Shown: positions 33,914 to 43,108 of the stretch, piece by piece
Numbering within the stretch: position 1 is the first letter of the stretch
Layout: the number at the start of each line of letters is the position of its first letter
NCBI GenBank assembly: GCA_020446945.1
Contig: JAGRDS010000001.1
Span: 37,138 to 101,137, forward strand
From: Parvularculaceae bacterium
GTDB lineage: Bacteria > Pseudomonadota > Alphaproteobacteria > Caulobacterales > Parvularculaceae
DNA length: 64,000 nucleotides
Direction: 5' to 3'
Notes under the pieces: model-generated
The model's database searches: none
What the model was told of the DNA's origin: nothing
The model's input: only the letters and a program-made list of their open reading frames with translations
Program-made: the position numbers and the translations under genes

Positions 33914-34759
33914 GTGACGAGCATCGCCGCGCGTACTTCAACGACCCCGCCGCAAACAGCTTCCCAGGCGCGCAGGCGGCCCGACCGCATTCTCAGCGCC
34001 TGCGGCGTTTTATGGTTTCTGACCGCTGCGGCCGGCCAATGGATTTTCGTTTATTATGTTGCGGCCTACTACGCGCCGAGGCTGTTTCAACTCGGCCTTC
34101 CAGGTCTCGAAGATACGATACTTCCCAAGGGGTTTATCGCCGGAGACCTGATAGGCAATCTTTCAGCCGCTTTCCACGTACTGATTGCGATCTTCATCAT
34201 CGGGGGCGGGCCGCTTCAGCTCGTTCCGCCGCTGCGAAATCGATTCCCCGTCCTTCATCGGATAATCGGCCGCGTTTACGTAACGGCCGCAGTCGCGACA
34301 AGCCTCGCCGGTCTTTACATGGTCTGGACGCGCGGCACGCCCGGCGGCCTGATCGGGCAGATCGCGATCAGTATAGACGGCGCGCTCATCATCGCTTTCG
34401 CCGCAATCGCTGTTCGGTTCGCAATGAAACGGCGGATAGACAAGCACCGGCGCTGGGCGATGCGCCTTTTCATGGTCGTCAGCGCCGTATGGTTTTTCCG
34501 CATCGGCCTCATGTTCTGGTTCATGACCACAGGCGGGATCGGAATCGATGCGAAAACGTTCGAGGGCCCGTTCCTGACCTTCATGTATTTCGCTCAGATG
34601 GCGCTGCCGCTGGCGGTCCTTCAGGCCTATTTCAACGCACAGGACGGCAAGGCGCCCGGCGCGAAATACGCCGCGGCGATTCTGGTTCTCTTTTGCACGG
34701 GGATAACCGCAGCGGGAATCTTCGCGGCCGCCATGGGCATGTGGCTGCCGCGCATCTAG
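33914..34759 (+). CDS. DUF2306 integral membrane protein
   Basis: A 281-residue protein with about seven to eight transmembrane helices. The DUF2306 features are a His-rich cytoplasmic loop with LHRIIGRVYV and KHRRWAMRLFMVV, and paired helices before and after it. Conserved His residues in the helices suggest a heme- or quinone-related role, but no function is established. It starts with GTG 33914. The AraC-type regulator divergent from it (226 bp away) is a frequent partner of DUF2306 genes. Confidence 0.87.
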   Translation: MTSIAARTSTTPPQTASQARRRPDRILSACGVLWFLTAAAGQWIFVYYVAAYYAPRLFQLGLPGLEDTILPKGFIAGDLIGNLSAAFHVLIAIFIIGGGPLQLVPPLRNRFPVLHRIIGRVYVTAAVATSLAGLYMVWTRGTPGGLIGQIAISIDGALIIAFAAIAVRFAMKRRIDKHRRWAMRLFMVVSAVWFFRIGLMFWFMTTGGIGIDAKTFEGPFLTFMYFAQMALPLAVLQAYFNAQDGKAPGAKYAAAILVLFCTGITAAGIFAAAMGMWLPRI

Positions 34760-34811
34760 GCGTCCGCGAGCGGGCGGGACCGCAAGACGGGTTCACGCAG
34801 GCGGCGCCGCT

Positions 34812-35789
34812 TCAGCCGAGCATGATCGCCGCGACAAGAACAGCGAGCAGGAACATGAGGACGCCGGCATTCACGCGCGTCGCGCGCGCGGCCGAAATTT
34901 TCTCGATCCATGTGCGCGGCTTGACGCCCTTGTAAGCGAAAACGGCGAGCGCTGCGAGATTGACGCAAACGACATTGACCGCCAGCAGCAATGCGGCGCG
35001 GAATGCATTGGCGAAATCGCCGCCGCCGAGAAAAATACCCGCCGCAGCCGAAGGCGGCAGCAGCGCCACCGCGACCATGACGCCTACAAGCGCGCTTGAA
35101 AGGCCCGACGAGATCGAAAGCGCGGCCGCCGCGCCGGACGCGAGCGCCAAGGCGACGGCGTCAAGGCCGAGCGCGGTGCGCGAGGTCAATTCCGGGCTGG
35201 TAAAATCGACGGGCGCAAATGCGCCGACGGCGAAGGCGAGGCCGAAACCGATCGCCAGACCCGCGAACGCCGATCTCGCCGCGCGAATCACCAAAGCAAG
35301 ATCGCCGATCGCCGCGCCGAATGCGAAGGCGAGGACGGGCCCCAGAAGCGGCGCAATCACCATGGCGCCGATCACGACGGCGATATTGTTCGTCGAAAGT
35401 CCGATCGCCGCGACGATCGTCGACAGAACCGTGAGAACGACGAAATCGCCAGTCAGCGCGGCGCCGTCCGAAACGTCCTGCAAAATCTCCTCGCGCAGCG
35501 CCAAACGCTTTCGATTCGAACGTTCTTTCTCTTTTTCTTCCGACCGGTATATCGGCGCCGTCGCCTCGACGGGAAGCACGACGATCCGCCATTTGTCTTC
35601 TTTCTCGAAAAGACCTTGCAGCGCGTCGACAAGCTCCTGCGCGTCGCCGGCTTCGAAAATCGCGCGCAGGACGCACCGCCCCTCGCTGTCTGCGTCGCTT
35701 ATGCGCGAATGGACCGGCTCAGCGAGTTCAACATATTTTGCAACCTGCTCGCAAAAGCTTTCGGGAAATTCGGCCTCGAGCAATCGCAC
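34812..35789 (-). CDS. DUF389 (TIGR00341 family) membrane protein
   Basis: A 325-residue protein: a soluble N-terminal domain (1-105), then five to six hydrophobic helices with NIAVVIGAMVIAPLLGPVLA, the DUF389 hallmark, and ALLPPSAAAGIFLGGGDFANA. The function of the family is unknown. It starts with GTG 35789, two bases after the cysS stop codon, so it is translated from the cysS message. No transport partner is nearby. Confidence 0.88.
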   Translation of the reverse strand: MRLLEAEFPESFCEQVAKYVELAEPVHSRISDADSEGRCVLRAIFEAGDAQELVDALQGLFEKEDKWRIVVLPVEATAPIYRSEEKEKERSNRKRLALREEILQDVSDGAALTGDFVVLTVLSTIVAAIGLSTNNIAVVIGAMVIAPLLGPVLAFAFGAAIGDLALVIRAARSAFAGLAIGFGLAFAVGAFAPVDFTSPELTSRTALGLDAVALALASGAAAALSISSGLSSALVGVMVAVALLPPSAAAGIFLGGGDFANAFRAALLLAVNVVCVNLAALAVFAYKGVKPRTWIEKISAARATRVNAGVLMFLLAVLVAAIMLG

Positions 35790-35791
35790 GT

Positions 35792-37168
35792 CTATTTCCT
35801 GCGCCAGCTCGCGCCATGCGGTCCGTCTTCGATGACGATCCCCTGCGCGGCGAGAGCGTCGCGAATACGGTCCGATTTTGCAAAATCTTTCGCCTTTCGC
35901 GCGGCCGCGCGTTCTGCAAGCTGGCGCTCGATTTCCTCAGCGCCTGGCGAATCGCCTTGCGATTGCGGCGTCCATTTGAACCAGTCTTCCGGCTGATGCG
36001 CGAACAATCCCATCAACTCGCCGGCCGCCTTCAGGCGCGACGCGGCGCGCATGCGCGGCGCGCCCTCGAGCTGCATGGCGATATCGCGCAATTCATGCAG
36101 TCCGGCGATCGCTTCAGGCGTATTCATGTCGTCTTCAAGCGCAATAACAACACTTTCGGGAATTTCCGTCGGCTCGCCGGGACCAGTCTCCGCAAGGAGG
36201 CGGTAAAACTTGTCCAACTGCTTTTTCGATTGTTCGATCAGCGTGTCAGTCCATTCAAGCGGCTGGCGGTACTGCGCGGAAAGCAGCGCAAAGCGAAGCG
36301 TTTCGCCATGATGCTTTTTCAACAGATCGCGCGGCAACGCGACGTTGCCGAGAGACTTCGACATCTTGTCCGCGCCCATGCGCAAAAACCCGTTGTGCAG
36401 CCAATACCGCGCCAGCGGGGCGCCGGCGTGTGCGCAATTCGATTGCGCGATTTCATTTTCATGATGAGGAAAGCGCAAATCCTGTCCGCCGCCGTGTATG
36501 TCGATCGTTTCTCCGAGCGCTTTTTCGATCATCGCCGAGCATTCAAGGTGCCAGCCGGGCCGGCCGCGGCCCCACGGGCTCTCCCATCCGGGCTCGGCCT
36601 CGTTCGATGGTTTCCAGAGTACGAAATCGGCCGGGTCTTTTTTGTAAGGCGCCACTTCTACCCGCGCGCCGGCGAGGCGTTCTTCGGCATCGGCGCCGGA
36701 AAGCTTTCCGTAGCCGTCGAATTGCGCGACGGAAAACAGAACGTGCCCCTGCGCCGGATAGGCGAAGCCGAGCGATACGAGACGCTCAATAAGGGAAATC
36801 ATCTCCGCAATGTGTCCGGTCGCCGCCGGCGTCAGCGTCGGCGTCAGGCAATTGAACGCGGCGAGTTCCTCGGAATAAATGCGCGCATATTTTTCCGTAA
36901 TCTCGGCGATTGGCTGGCCGGATTCCTGCGATGCCTTTATGATCTTGTCGTCAATGTCAGTGAAATTGCGCGCGTAGACGACGGCGCTTTCGCCGTAACG
37001 CCGGCGCAACAGCCGAAAGAGGAGATCGAAGACGACTGCGGCGCGAAAATTGCCGATATGCGCATGATTATAGACCGTCGGTCCGCAGACATACATCGTC
37101 ACGCGGGACTCATCGCCCGGTGTGAAAAGGCGCGTTTCGCGCGAAAGACTATCGTAAAGCCGGAGCAT
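35792..37168 (-). CDS. cysS: cysteinyl-tRNA synthetase
   Basis: Charges tRNA-Cys with cysteine. A class I synthetase of 458 residues: zinc-ligand Cys28 in YVCGPTVYNHAHIGN, the HIGH motif as HIGN (37-40), and the KMSKS loop in DKMSKSLGN (near residue 270). The C-terminal helical DALR-like anticodon part is complete. The upstream gene on the same strand is DUF2270, 128 bp away. DUF389 follows with two bases between them. Confidence 0.97.
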   Translation of the reverse strand: MLRLYDSLSRETRLFTPGDESRVTMYVCGPTVYNHAHIGNFRAAVVFDLLFRLLRRRYGESAVVYARNFTDIDDKIIKASQESGQPIAEITEKYARIYSEELAAFNCLTPTLTPAATGHIAEMISLIERLVSLGFAYPAQGHVLFSVAQFDGYGKLSGADAEERLAGARVEVAPYKKDPADFVLWKPSNEAEPGWESPWGRGRPGWHLECSAMIEKALGETIDIHGGGQDLRFPHHENEIAQSNCAHAGAPLARYWLHNGFLRMGADKMSKSLGNVALPRDLLKKHHGETLRFALLSAQYRQPLEWTDTLIEQSKKQLDKFYRLLAETGPGEPTEIPESVVIALEDDMNTPEAIAGLHELRDIAMQLEGAPRMRAASRLKAAGELMGLFAHQPEDWFKWTPQSQGDSPGAEEIERQLAERAAARKAKDFAKSDRIRDALAAQGIVIEDGPHGASWRRK

Positions 37169-37296
37169 CGCATTGTGCTAGGCGGCGGCGGAGCGCCTCG
37201 CAAGTCCCCTTTAGCGCCACATCCTCGAAAATCGGCGGCCTGCGCAAAGTTTCCGGTCGTGCAGGCGGCGCGGGTATGGCGAACCGGTTTTCCCCA

Positions 37297-38004
37297 TCAG
37301 CCCATGCCGCGCACGCCGTCGGAGCCTTTATGTTTGGCGTTGTCGAGCTGGCGCGTGCGTAGCGCGAGACTGATCCACGCAAGGTGAAACGCGACGCCGA
37401 AAATAAGGACTGCGAAGCCTGGTATCGGCCCGACAGCCATACGCGCCATCACCTCGCCAAGATCGTTTACAGGCGTTGGATGAACGAGGATCTTCCCGGA
37501 ATAGGCGACCGCCTGAAAGGAAAGGATGTAGCTGTAATTGCGGCGCAGGCGCCGGCCCATCGCGCGGTAAAAGCCGATATGATATTGCGGCCTCAAATAA
37601 TCCTGCGCAAGCACGTCCTGCCATTGTCCCGGATCAGGCTTGTGAGATCGCAGCAGCAGGGGCGCATAGAAATTCGTTTCGATCCAGCGGCACCGTGCGC
37701 GCCAGACATTGAAGTAACGATAGCGCCTCGCCTCAAGCACCAGGAACATCGCTATGAGGATGCCGACAAGCAATAAGGGAAGCGGCGACGCGGCCGGGCT
37801 TGCGAAACTGATTGACATTGCAAGCCCGAGCGTCACCACGGACCAGTTCGTCGTCGCATCGAGGCGCGTGCGCCAGATCGTCGAGCGGTATACTTCTCCG
37901 CGATAAAGATGCGCGAGCGCGCCGATTTCCGACGAATCGAATTCATTGCCGGTACCGCCGGGCGGCGTGCGCCATTGGCGCCAGTTCGTATCCGTTTCGC
38001 TCAT
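37297..38004 (-). CDS. DUF2270 membrane protein
   Basis: A 235-residue predicted membrane protein of the DUF2270 family. Features: an N-terminal soluble stretch, a segment HLYRGEVYRSTIWRTRLD, two hydrophobic helices at about 53-90 (WSVVTLGLAMSISFA onward), the signature FLVLEARRYRYFNVWRARCR, and two C-terminal helices after residue 155. Function unknown. It is divergent from the MATE gene and upstream of cysS on the same strand. Confidence 0.85.
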   Translation of the reverse strand: MSETDTNWRQWRTPPGGTGNEFDSSEIGALAHLYRGEVYRSTIWRTRLDATTNWSVVTLGLAMSISFASPAASPLPLLLVGILIAMFLVLEARRYRYFNVWRARCRWIETNFYAPLLLRSHKPDPGQWQDVLAQDYLRPQYHIGFYRAMGRRLRRNYSYILSFQAVAYSGKILVHPTPVNDLGEVMARMAVGPIPGFAVLIFGVAFHLAWISLALRTRQLDNAKHKGSDGVRGMG

Positions 38005-38262
38005 GCGAGTATGAGACTAACCGCGCCCGCCGCAATTGGCGAGCGAGCGGCGGATTTTTTCCTGCAAGCGCCGGACGCCGCGCTGTCTTCCGTCGGCGGA
38101 TCGGATAAAGTGCGATAAAAAGGAGCGCCCACCCCCATTCGCCGACGCAATGCCGGCGAAAGCCCTTATAAATTGCAAAAGGACTGACGATAGCACTCGC
38201 CGGCTGATTTCCGCCCGCTTTCACGCCGCGATGGTCGCAACGTTCAATTATTATCGGATCAG

Positions 38263-39651
38263 ATGCATTTCATTTCCGCAATTCAAACCATGTTCGTCGG
38301 CGAATGGCGCATGCGCGAAGCGTTGCGACTCGCCTGGCCCGCTTCTATCGCCGCGTCGATCACGCCGCTTCTCGGATCGGCGGACGTCTGGGCGCTCGGC
38401 CGTTCAGAACGCCCGCTCGATATTGCGGCGGTCGGGCTCGCCGCCGTTATTTTCTCGCTCGTTTACTGGACCTTCGGGTTTATCCGAATGAGCGTCGCCG
38501 GATTGACTGCGCAAGCGGCGGGCGCCGGCGATGAAGAGGAGATGCGCGCAGCGCTGATGCGCGGCGTCGCGATCGCTGCGGCAATCGGCCTGGCGATCGT
38601 TCTACTGCAGCGCCCTGTCGCCGCGCTCTCCTTCCCTCTCTTGCGGCTTGGATCGGAAGCCAGCGATGCGACGATTACTTCGGCGCGGGCTTATTTCGAA
38701 ATCCGCATCTGGGGTGCGCCCTTTGCGCTCGCGACTTACGCCGTTCTCGGATGGCTGACAGCGCGCGGACGCACCGATTACCTGATGGCGGCGAGTCTTT
38801 TCATCACTGGTCTCAATATCGCGCTCGATTGGCATTTCGTCCTCAATCTCGGATTCGGCGCGAAAGGGGTCGCATCCGGCACTCTGATCGCGGAAATCGC
38901 CGGCTTCGCCGTCGCCGCAGTATTCGCAGCCCGCATCATGGCCAGGGAGGGCGGATTTTCCCTGCCGGAATGGACGCGCGTGTTCGATCCGGCGCGAATC
39001 GGCGCGACGCTCGACGTCAATCGCGACATTTTTATCCGCACGCTATTGCTCGCGAGCGCTTACGCCTGGTTCGTCCAGCGTTCAGGCGCGTTCGGCGACG
39101 TCACCCTGGCGGCGAACCAGACCTTGCTCCAGCTTTTTCTGTTCACGGGCCTTGCGCTTGACGGCGCCGCCATCGCCGCCGAAACGCTGGTCGGCCGGGC
39201 GGTCGGCGCGCGCAATCTCGCCGCCTATGATATCGCATTCAAAACGACGATGGCGATCGCAGTCGCCGGCGCAATATTGTTTACGCTTCTTTATGCAGCG
39301 TTCGGAGACGCCGCCATCGCCCTTTTAACGCCGGAGGGCGCGATACGCACCGACGCGATACGATACCTGCCATGGGTTATAATCAGCCCGCTGATTGTCG
39401 CGCTCGGCTTCCAGCTTGACGGTGTTTTTATCGGCGCAACACGAGCAAGGGAAATGCGAGACGCAATGATCGTCACTGCGCTGGTCTTTTTTCCCGTCAC
39501 GATCCTTCTTGCGCGCGCTTTCGACAATCACGGCCTGTGGCTGGCCTTTACGATCTATTTCGTCCTGCGCGGCGCGACGCTCGCGATTTATCTTCCGCGC
39601 ATTCGGCGCAGCGTTTCAAACTCCGGACCCGACAGCCTCGGCGAGACTTGA
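38263..39651 (+). CDS. MATE family efflux transporter (DinF-like)
   Basis: Sodium- or proton-driven multidrug exporter of 462 residues with twelve predicted helices in two halves. Family features include REALRLAWPASIAASITPLLGSADVW near the start, a FGFIRMSVAGLTAQAAGAGD segment and a second-half match in AAETLVGRAVGARNL. The start may be ATG 38263 or 38290; the extra nine residues of the longer form are not needed by the fold. Its 3' end overlaps the converging pyrD by 36 bp. Confidence 0.92.
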   Translation: MHFISAIQTMFVGEWRMREALRLAWPASIAASITPLLGSADVWALGRSERPLDIAAVGLAAVIFSLVYWTFGFIRMSVAGLTAQAAGAGDEEEMRAALMRGVAIAAAIGLAIVLLQRPVAALSFPLLRLGSEASDATITSARAYFEIRIWGAPFALATYAVLGWLTARGRTDYLMAASLFITGLNIALDWHFVLNLGFGAKGVASGTLIAEIAGFAVAAVFAARIMAREGGFSLPEWTRVFDPARIGATLDVNRDIFIRTLLLASAYAWFVQRSGAFGDVTLAANQTLLQLFLFTGLALDGAAIAAETLVGRAVGARNLAAYDIAFKTTMAIAVAGAILFTLLYAAFGDAAIALLTPEGAIRTDAIRYLPWVIISPLIVALGFQLDGVFIGATRAREMRDAMIVTALVFFPVTILLARAFDNHGLWLAFTIYFVLRGATLAIYLPRIRRSVSNSGPDSLGET

Positions 39652-40671
39652 ATACCCCTCCGCATTCAAGAGCGCCGGCAGCTTCTCGATAATTTTCGGA
39701 ACGAGCCCCGGACCCTCATATATGAGCGCCGTATATAGCTGGACGAGGGACGCGCCCGCCCTGATTTTTGCGAAGGCGTCTTCGGCCGAGGCGACGCCGC
39801 CGACACCGATCAGCGGAATAGTTCCCTTAAATTCTGAGTAAAACTCCGCCAGCAATTCGGTCGAGGGCAGGAAAAGCGGCTTGCCCGACAAGCCGCCTTT
39901 TTCGCCAGCATGCGTACTCGTCAACCATTCAGGACGTTCAATTGTCGTATTTGAAACGATAAGCGCGTCAATGTTTTGTTTCGTCGCGATGCTGGCGATA
40001 TCCGACTTGTCGGCGTCGGCGAGATCCGGCGCAACTTTCAAAAATACCGGCGCCTTTACAGCGAGCGCGTCACGCGCCTCAAGAACGCGCGACAGGAGGT
40101 CGACAAGCGCAGTTTTGTCCTGGAGCGCGCGGAGACCCGGCGTATTCGGCGATGATATATTCACCGTGTAAAAATCGACGAGCCCCTCAAACCCTTTAAC
40201 GCCCGCAATGAAGTCCCCGATTCGATCGGCGCTATCCTTGTTTGCGCCCAGGTTGACCCCGACAACGCCCGCTTTCCGGCGCCGGCGCAACCGTTCGGCG
40301 ACTATTGCAAGCCCGCCATTGTTGAACCCGTAGCGGTTGACGACCGCTTCATCTTCGGCGAGTCGAAAAACTCGCGGACGCTCATTTCCTGCTTGCGCGC
40401 GCGGCGTAACGGCGCCGACTTCGACAAAACCGAATCCAAGGCGCAGCATGGCGTTCGGAACTTCGGCGTTCTTGTCAAACCCGGCGGCGAGCCCGATCGG
40501 GTTTGAAAAATCGACGCCGGCGACGCGCGTCGCCAGCATAGGGTCGACCCTTACATTGAAACGAGGTGCGAACGGCGAAGCCATCATTGCGACTGTCGCA
40601 CGGTGCGCTAACTCCGGTTCGAGAAGCCGCACCGCACGTGCGCCGAGATTTGCGATCATGCGCGCCGTCAT
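39616..40671 (-). CDS. pyrD: quinone-dependent dihydroorotate dehydrogenase (class 2)
   Basis: Oxidises dihydroorotate to orotate in pyrimidine synthesis, passing electrons to membrane quinone. The 351-residue class 2 form has an N-terminal amphipathic stretch for membrane contact, the FMN-site segment AAGFDKNAEVPNAMLRLGFGF, NISSPNTPGLRALQ and the catalytic-loop region with KVAPDLAD and VSNTTIERP. Its ATG overlaps the DUF952 stop codon. Confidence 0.96.
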   Translation of the reverse strand: MTARMIANLGARAVRLLEPELAHRATVAMMASPFAPRFNVRVDPMLATRVAGVDFSNPIGLAAGFDKNAEVPNAMLRLGFGFVEVGAVTPRAQAGNERPRVFRLAEDEAVVNRYGFNNGGLAIVAERLRRRRKAGVVGVNLGANKDSADRIGDFIAGVKGFEGLVDFYTVNISSPNTPGLRALQDKTALVDLLSRVLEARDALAVKAPVFLKVAPDLADADKSDIASIATKQNIDALIVSNTTIERPEWLTSTHAGEKGGLSGKPLFLPSTELLAEFYSEFKGTIPLIGVGGVASAEDAFAKIRAGASLVQLYTALIYEGPGLVPKIIEKLPALLNAEGYSSLAEAVGSGV

Positions 40672-41009
40672 TCGACATCGCCTCCGAATTCGAACCCGCC
40701 GTCGGCCGCGACCAGCCGCCTTGCGAGCGTCGCCTTGTCCGCCCGCAACTCAGCAAACAGATGCGGAAACAGCGCGCCGCCGCGGGAGGCTTCCCATTTC
40801 AAATGGTCGCCGAAATCTTCCGCGCAAAATTCCGCCGCAACAAGATCCTCGCGGCCGGCGAAATGAAGCCGCGCCGTTTCTAACACCTGATCCTCCGCTG
40901 ACAGATGAATAAATCCGTCGCGCCGGTCTATATCGGCGGGCGGAACAAGACCGGATTCCAGCGCCCCGCGCCAGTCTGCAAGAGAAAGTATCTTATAGAT
41001 AGCCGTCAT
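40668..41009 (-). CDS. DUF952 protein
   Basis: A 113-residue DUF952 protein. Visible family features are a short N-terminal strand with IYKILSLADWRGAL, the DGFIHLSAEDQV motif and the KWEASRGGALFPHLFAEL segment. Often placed beside pyrD in alphaproteobacteria, as here, with overlapping stop and start (ATGA). The fold resembles enzymes that bind ADP-ribose or nucleotides, but no activity is established. Confidence 0.9.
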   Translation of the reverse strand: MTAIYKILSLADWRGALESGLVPPADIDRRDGFIHLSAEDQVLETARLHFAGREDLVAAEFCAEDFGDHLKWEASRGGALFPHLFAELRADKATLARRLVAADGGFEFGGDVE

Positions 41010-41080
41010 GGCGTCGGACTATAGCCAAGCGAAGCGGGCCGCAAGAAGGCGTCAAGGATGCGTTTCAACGGTGGAGATCT

Positions 41081-41173
41081 ATGCGGCTCGGCCGCAAATT
41101 TGGTCCGGTGCGACGCTGGGCGGATGCAAATCTGGACAGGCGGGGACAATCGCCTATTAATCCGCCGCCATGA
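41081..41173 (+). CDS. possible 30-residue leader peptide coupled to the SLC13 transporter gene
   Basis: A short frame with its own ribosome site (GTGGAG, 4 bp before ATG 41081) encodes 30 residues beginning MRLGRKFGPVRRW, rich in Arg and Pro (ends NPPP). Its TGA stop overlaps the ATG of the transporter gene (ATGA). The arrangement suits translational coupling or an attenuating leader. No family is recognised, and it may be chance. Confidence 0.3.
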   Translation: MRLGRKFGPVRRWADANLDRRGQSPINPPP

Positions 41174-42537
41174 GATGGGCGCGGATCACAGGCGGCGTTC
41201 TTTTCGCCGCCGCCTGCGGCGGAATTGCGGCGCATGCCGGATTTTCCGGGCAAATCGTATCGACGATCGCTATAACCGCGCTCACGGCCGCGTTCTGGAT
41301 GACGGAAGCGATCCCGATTCCGGCCGCCTCCCTAATCCCCTTTGTCGCCTTTCCGCTCGCCGGGGTTCTTGATGAGAAACAGGCGGCGGCGGCGCTCGGC
41401 TCCTTCGTCATCATCCTCTTGATGGGATCGTTCATGCTTTCAAAAAGTCTTGAACGATCCGGCGCGCATGAACGCCTTGCTCTCTACATGATCCGGATCG
41501 TCGGGACTTCGGGACGGAGCCTGATATTCGGCTTCATGCTCGCATCAGCGACGCTTTCCATGTGGATATCGAATTCCGCGACAGCGCTGATGCTTTCGAC
41601 GATGGCGCTTGCGATCCTCTCTCGCGACGGCGGCGACAAGCGTCTTGCCGCGCCGCTGCTTCTGGGAATCGCCTACGCATCATCGCTCGGCGGCGCGGGC
41701 ACGTTGATCGGCACGCCGCCCAATCTCATCTTCGCCGACGCTTTTGAAAAAGCGACGGGCGAGGAATACTCCTTCGCGCGCTGGATGCGGACGGGTGTTC
41801 CGATTGTCATTGTCGGCGTGCCTTTGATGGGGCTGTGGCTCACACGCAACATGAAGCGCGTTCGCGCGCCCGAACTTCCCGAAACAGGTCCATGGCGAAA
41901 GGATGAGGCGCGCACGATGATGGTGTTCGCCGGCGCGATGTTTTTGTGGATCACGCGCACCGAGCCTTTCGGCGGGTGGAGCGAATTATTCAACGTTCCG
42001 GGCGCGGGCGACGCCAGCGTCGCCATTCTCGCCGTCATCGCCATGTTTCTCGTCCCAAACGGCAAGGGGGGCGCGCTGCTCGACTGGAAATCGGCTGGCG
42101 ATATACCGTGGGGCATGCTGCTCTTGTTCGCCGGCGGCATCTGCATTGCGAGCGCCTTTCGCGCCAGCGGGCTTGACGCGCTCATCGGCGAAGGGCTTTC
42201 CGGCGTCGCGAACTTTCCTGTTTTCTGGATGATGCTCGGGATCTGCCTTGCAGTGACGTTCCTGACCGAGATCACATCGAATACGGCGACAGCGAATCTT
42301 CTTATGCCCGTACTCGCCGCCGTCGCCGTCGGCGCAGGGCTCGCGCCCGAACTGTTGATGATACCGGCCGTCGTTTCGTGTTCGTGCGCCTTCATGCTTC
42401 CGGTCGCGACAGCGCCGAATGCGATCATCTATGCAACTGACCGCGTAACCATCGCCCAGATGGCGCGAGAAGGCTTCATTCTAAATCTGATCGTCGCGGT
42501 CGTAGTTGCCAGCGTCAGTTACCTTGTAATCGGCTAG
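41170..42537 (+). CDS. SLC13/DASS family anion transporter
   Basis: Sodium-coupled carrier of 455 residues with about eleven helices. Both clamshell sodium/substrate motifs are present: SNSATA (near residue 135) and SNTATA (near 374), as in dicarboxylate carriers such as VcINDY. The N-terminal segment ALTAAFWMTEAIPIPAASLIPF is also typical. The substrate could be dicarboxylates, citrate, sulfate or phosphate. A role in sulfate supply would fit the window's theme but is not shown. The 3' end overlaps the converging TerB-like gene by 4 bp. Confidence 0.92.
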   Translation: MRWARITGGVLFAAACGGIAAHAGFSGQIVSTIAITALTAAFWMTEAIPIPAASLIPFVAFPLAGVLDEKQAAAALGSFVIILLMGSFMLSKSLERSGAHERLALYMIRIVGTSGRSLIFGFMLASATLSMWISNSATALMLSTMALAILSRDGGDKRLAAPLLLGIAYASSLGGAGTLIGTPPNLIFADAFEKATGEEYSFARWMRTGVPIVIVGVPLMGLWLTRNMKRVRAPELPETGPWRKDEARTMMVFAGAMFLWITRTEPFGGWSELFNVPGAGDASVAILAVIAMFLVPNGKGGALLDWKSAGDIPWGMLLLFAGGICIASAFRASGLDALIGEGLSGVANFPVFWMMLGICLAVTFLTEITSNTATANLLMPVLAAVAVGAGLAPELLMIPAVVSCSCAFMLPVATAPNAIIYATDRVTIAQMAREGFILNLIVAVVVASVSYLVIG

Positions 42538-42965
42538 ACATTGTCGATCGTCATATGGCGAGCGCGCGCGGCCCGTTCGATTGCGGCCGCGCCTTCATCG
42601 CCGACATTCAGCGCCGTGCGGATAAGTTCGAGAACCCTGATCTCCGTCATCTCGAGATTTTCATCCGCAGTGATCACATCGACGACCGCCGCATAGGCCG
42701 TCTCGCCAAGATGGTCGGGAAGCGCCGCCGCCGCCGCAGTGAGCACCTTGTGCAGGCCGCCCTCGGACGACATCAAAGCGCCGCAGGCTTCAGAGAATTC
42801 CACAAGCCCGGCCTCGTCTTCAGCCGAAAATAGCGGGAACGAGCGCACGACCCGGCCGATAGAGCGCAATTCGCGCTCGGACATCCGCCCGTCCGACGCT
42901 GACGCCATCACCATCAGATAGATGACCGCTTCCTGGGGCGTCAGTATTGGGGCGGCGTCGGCCAT
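42534..42965 (-). CDS. TerB-like (tellurite resistance TerB family) protein
   Basis: A 143-residue all-helical protein with the TerB domain layout: VIYLMVMASASDGRMSERELRSIGRV in the first third and a second acidic repeat ITADENLEMTEIRVLELIRTAL, each with the Asp/Glu-rich metal-binding loop. Single-domain TerB proteins are widespread outside tellurite clusters; no other ter gene is nearby, so resistance is not implied. It lies between the transporter (convergent) and lysK (divergent). Confidence 0.87.
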   Translation of the reverse strand: MADAAPILTPQEAVIYLMVMASASDGRMSERELRSIGRVVRSFPLFSAEDEAGLVEFSEACGALMSSEGGLHKVLTAAAAALPDHLGETAYAAVVDVITADENLEMTEIRVLELIRTALNVGDEGAAAIERAARARHMTIDNV

Positions 42966-43108
42966 AAATGAAATCCTTCTTTTGGCGGGCGGAGCGCGCG
43001 CAACCTAGCCGCCGCCAAACGGCCCGGCAACCGCGGCGGAGCGCAGTTTTCGAGGGCGCGCCGGTTCCTTTCCCCGAAAAAAGCATTAGAGGGTTCTTTC
43101 CGTTCAAA

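Noticed and set aside
35738-37387. 549-residue open frame opposite cysS
   Set aside because: Antisense to a certain synthetase gene and lacking recognisable motifs.
42534-42965. Tellurite-resistance system
   Set aside because: Only a single TerB-like gene is present. No other ter genes adjoin, and lone TerB domains are widespread without a resistance role.
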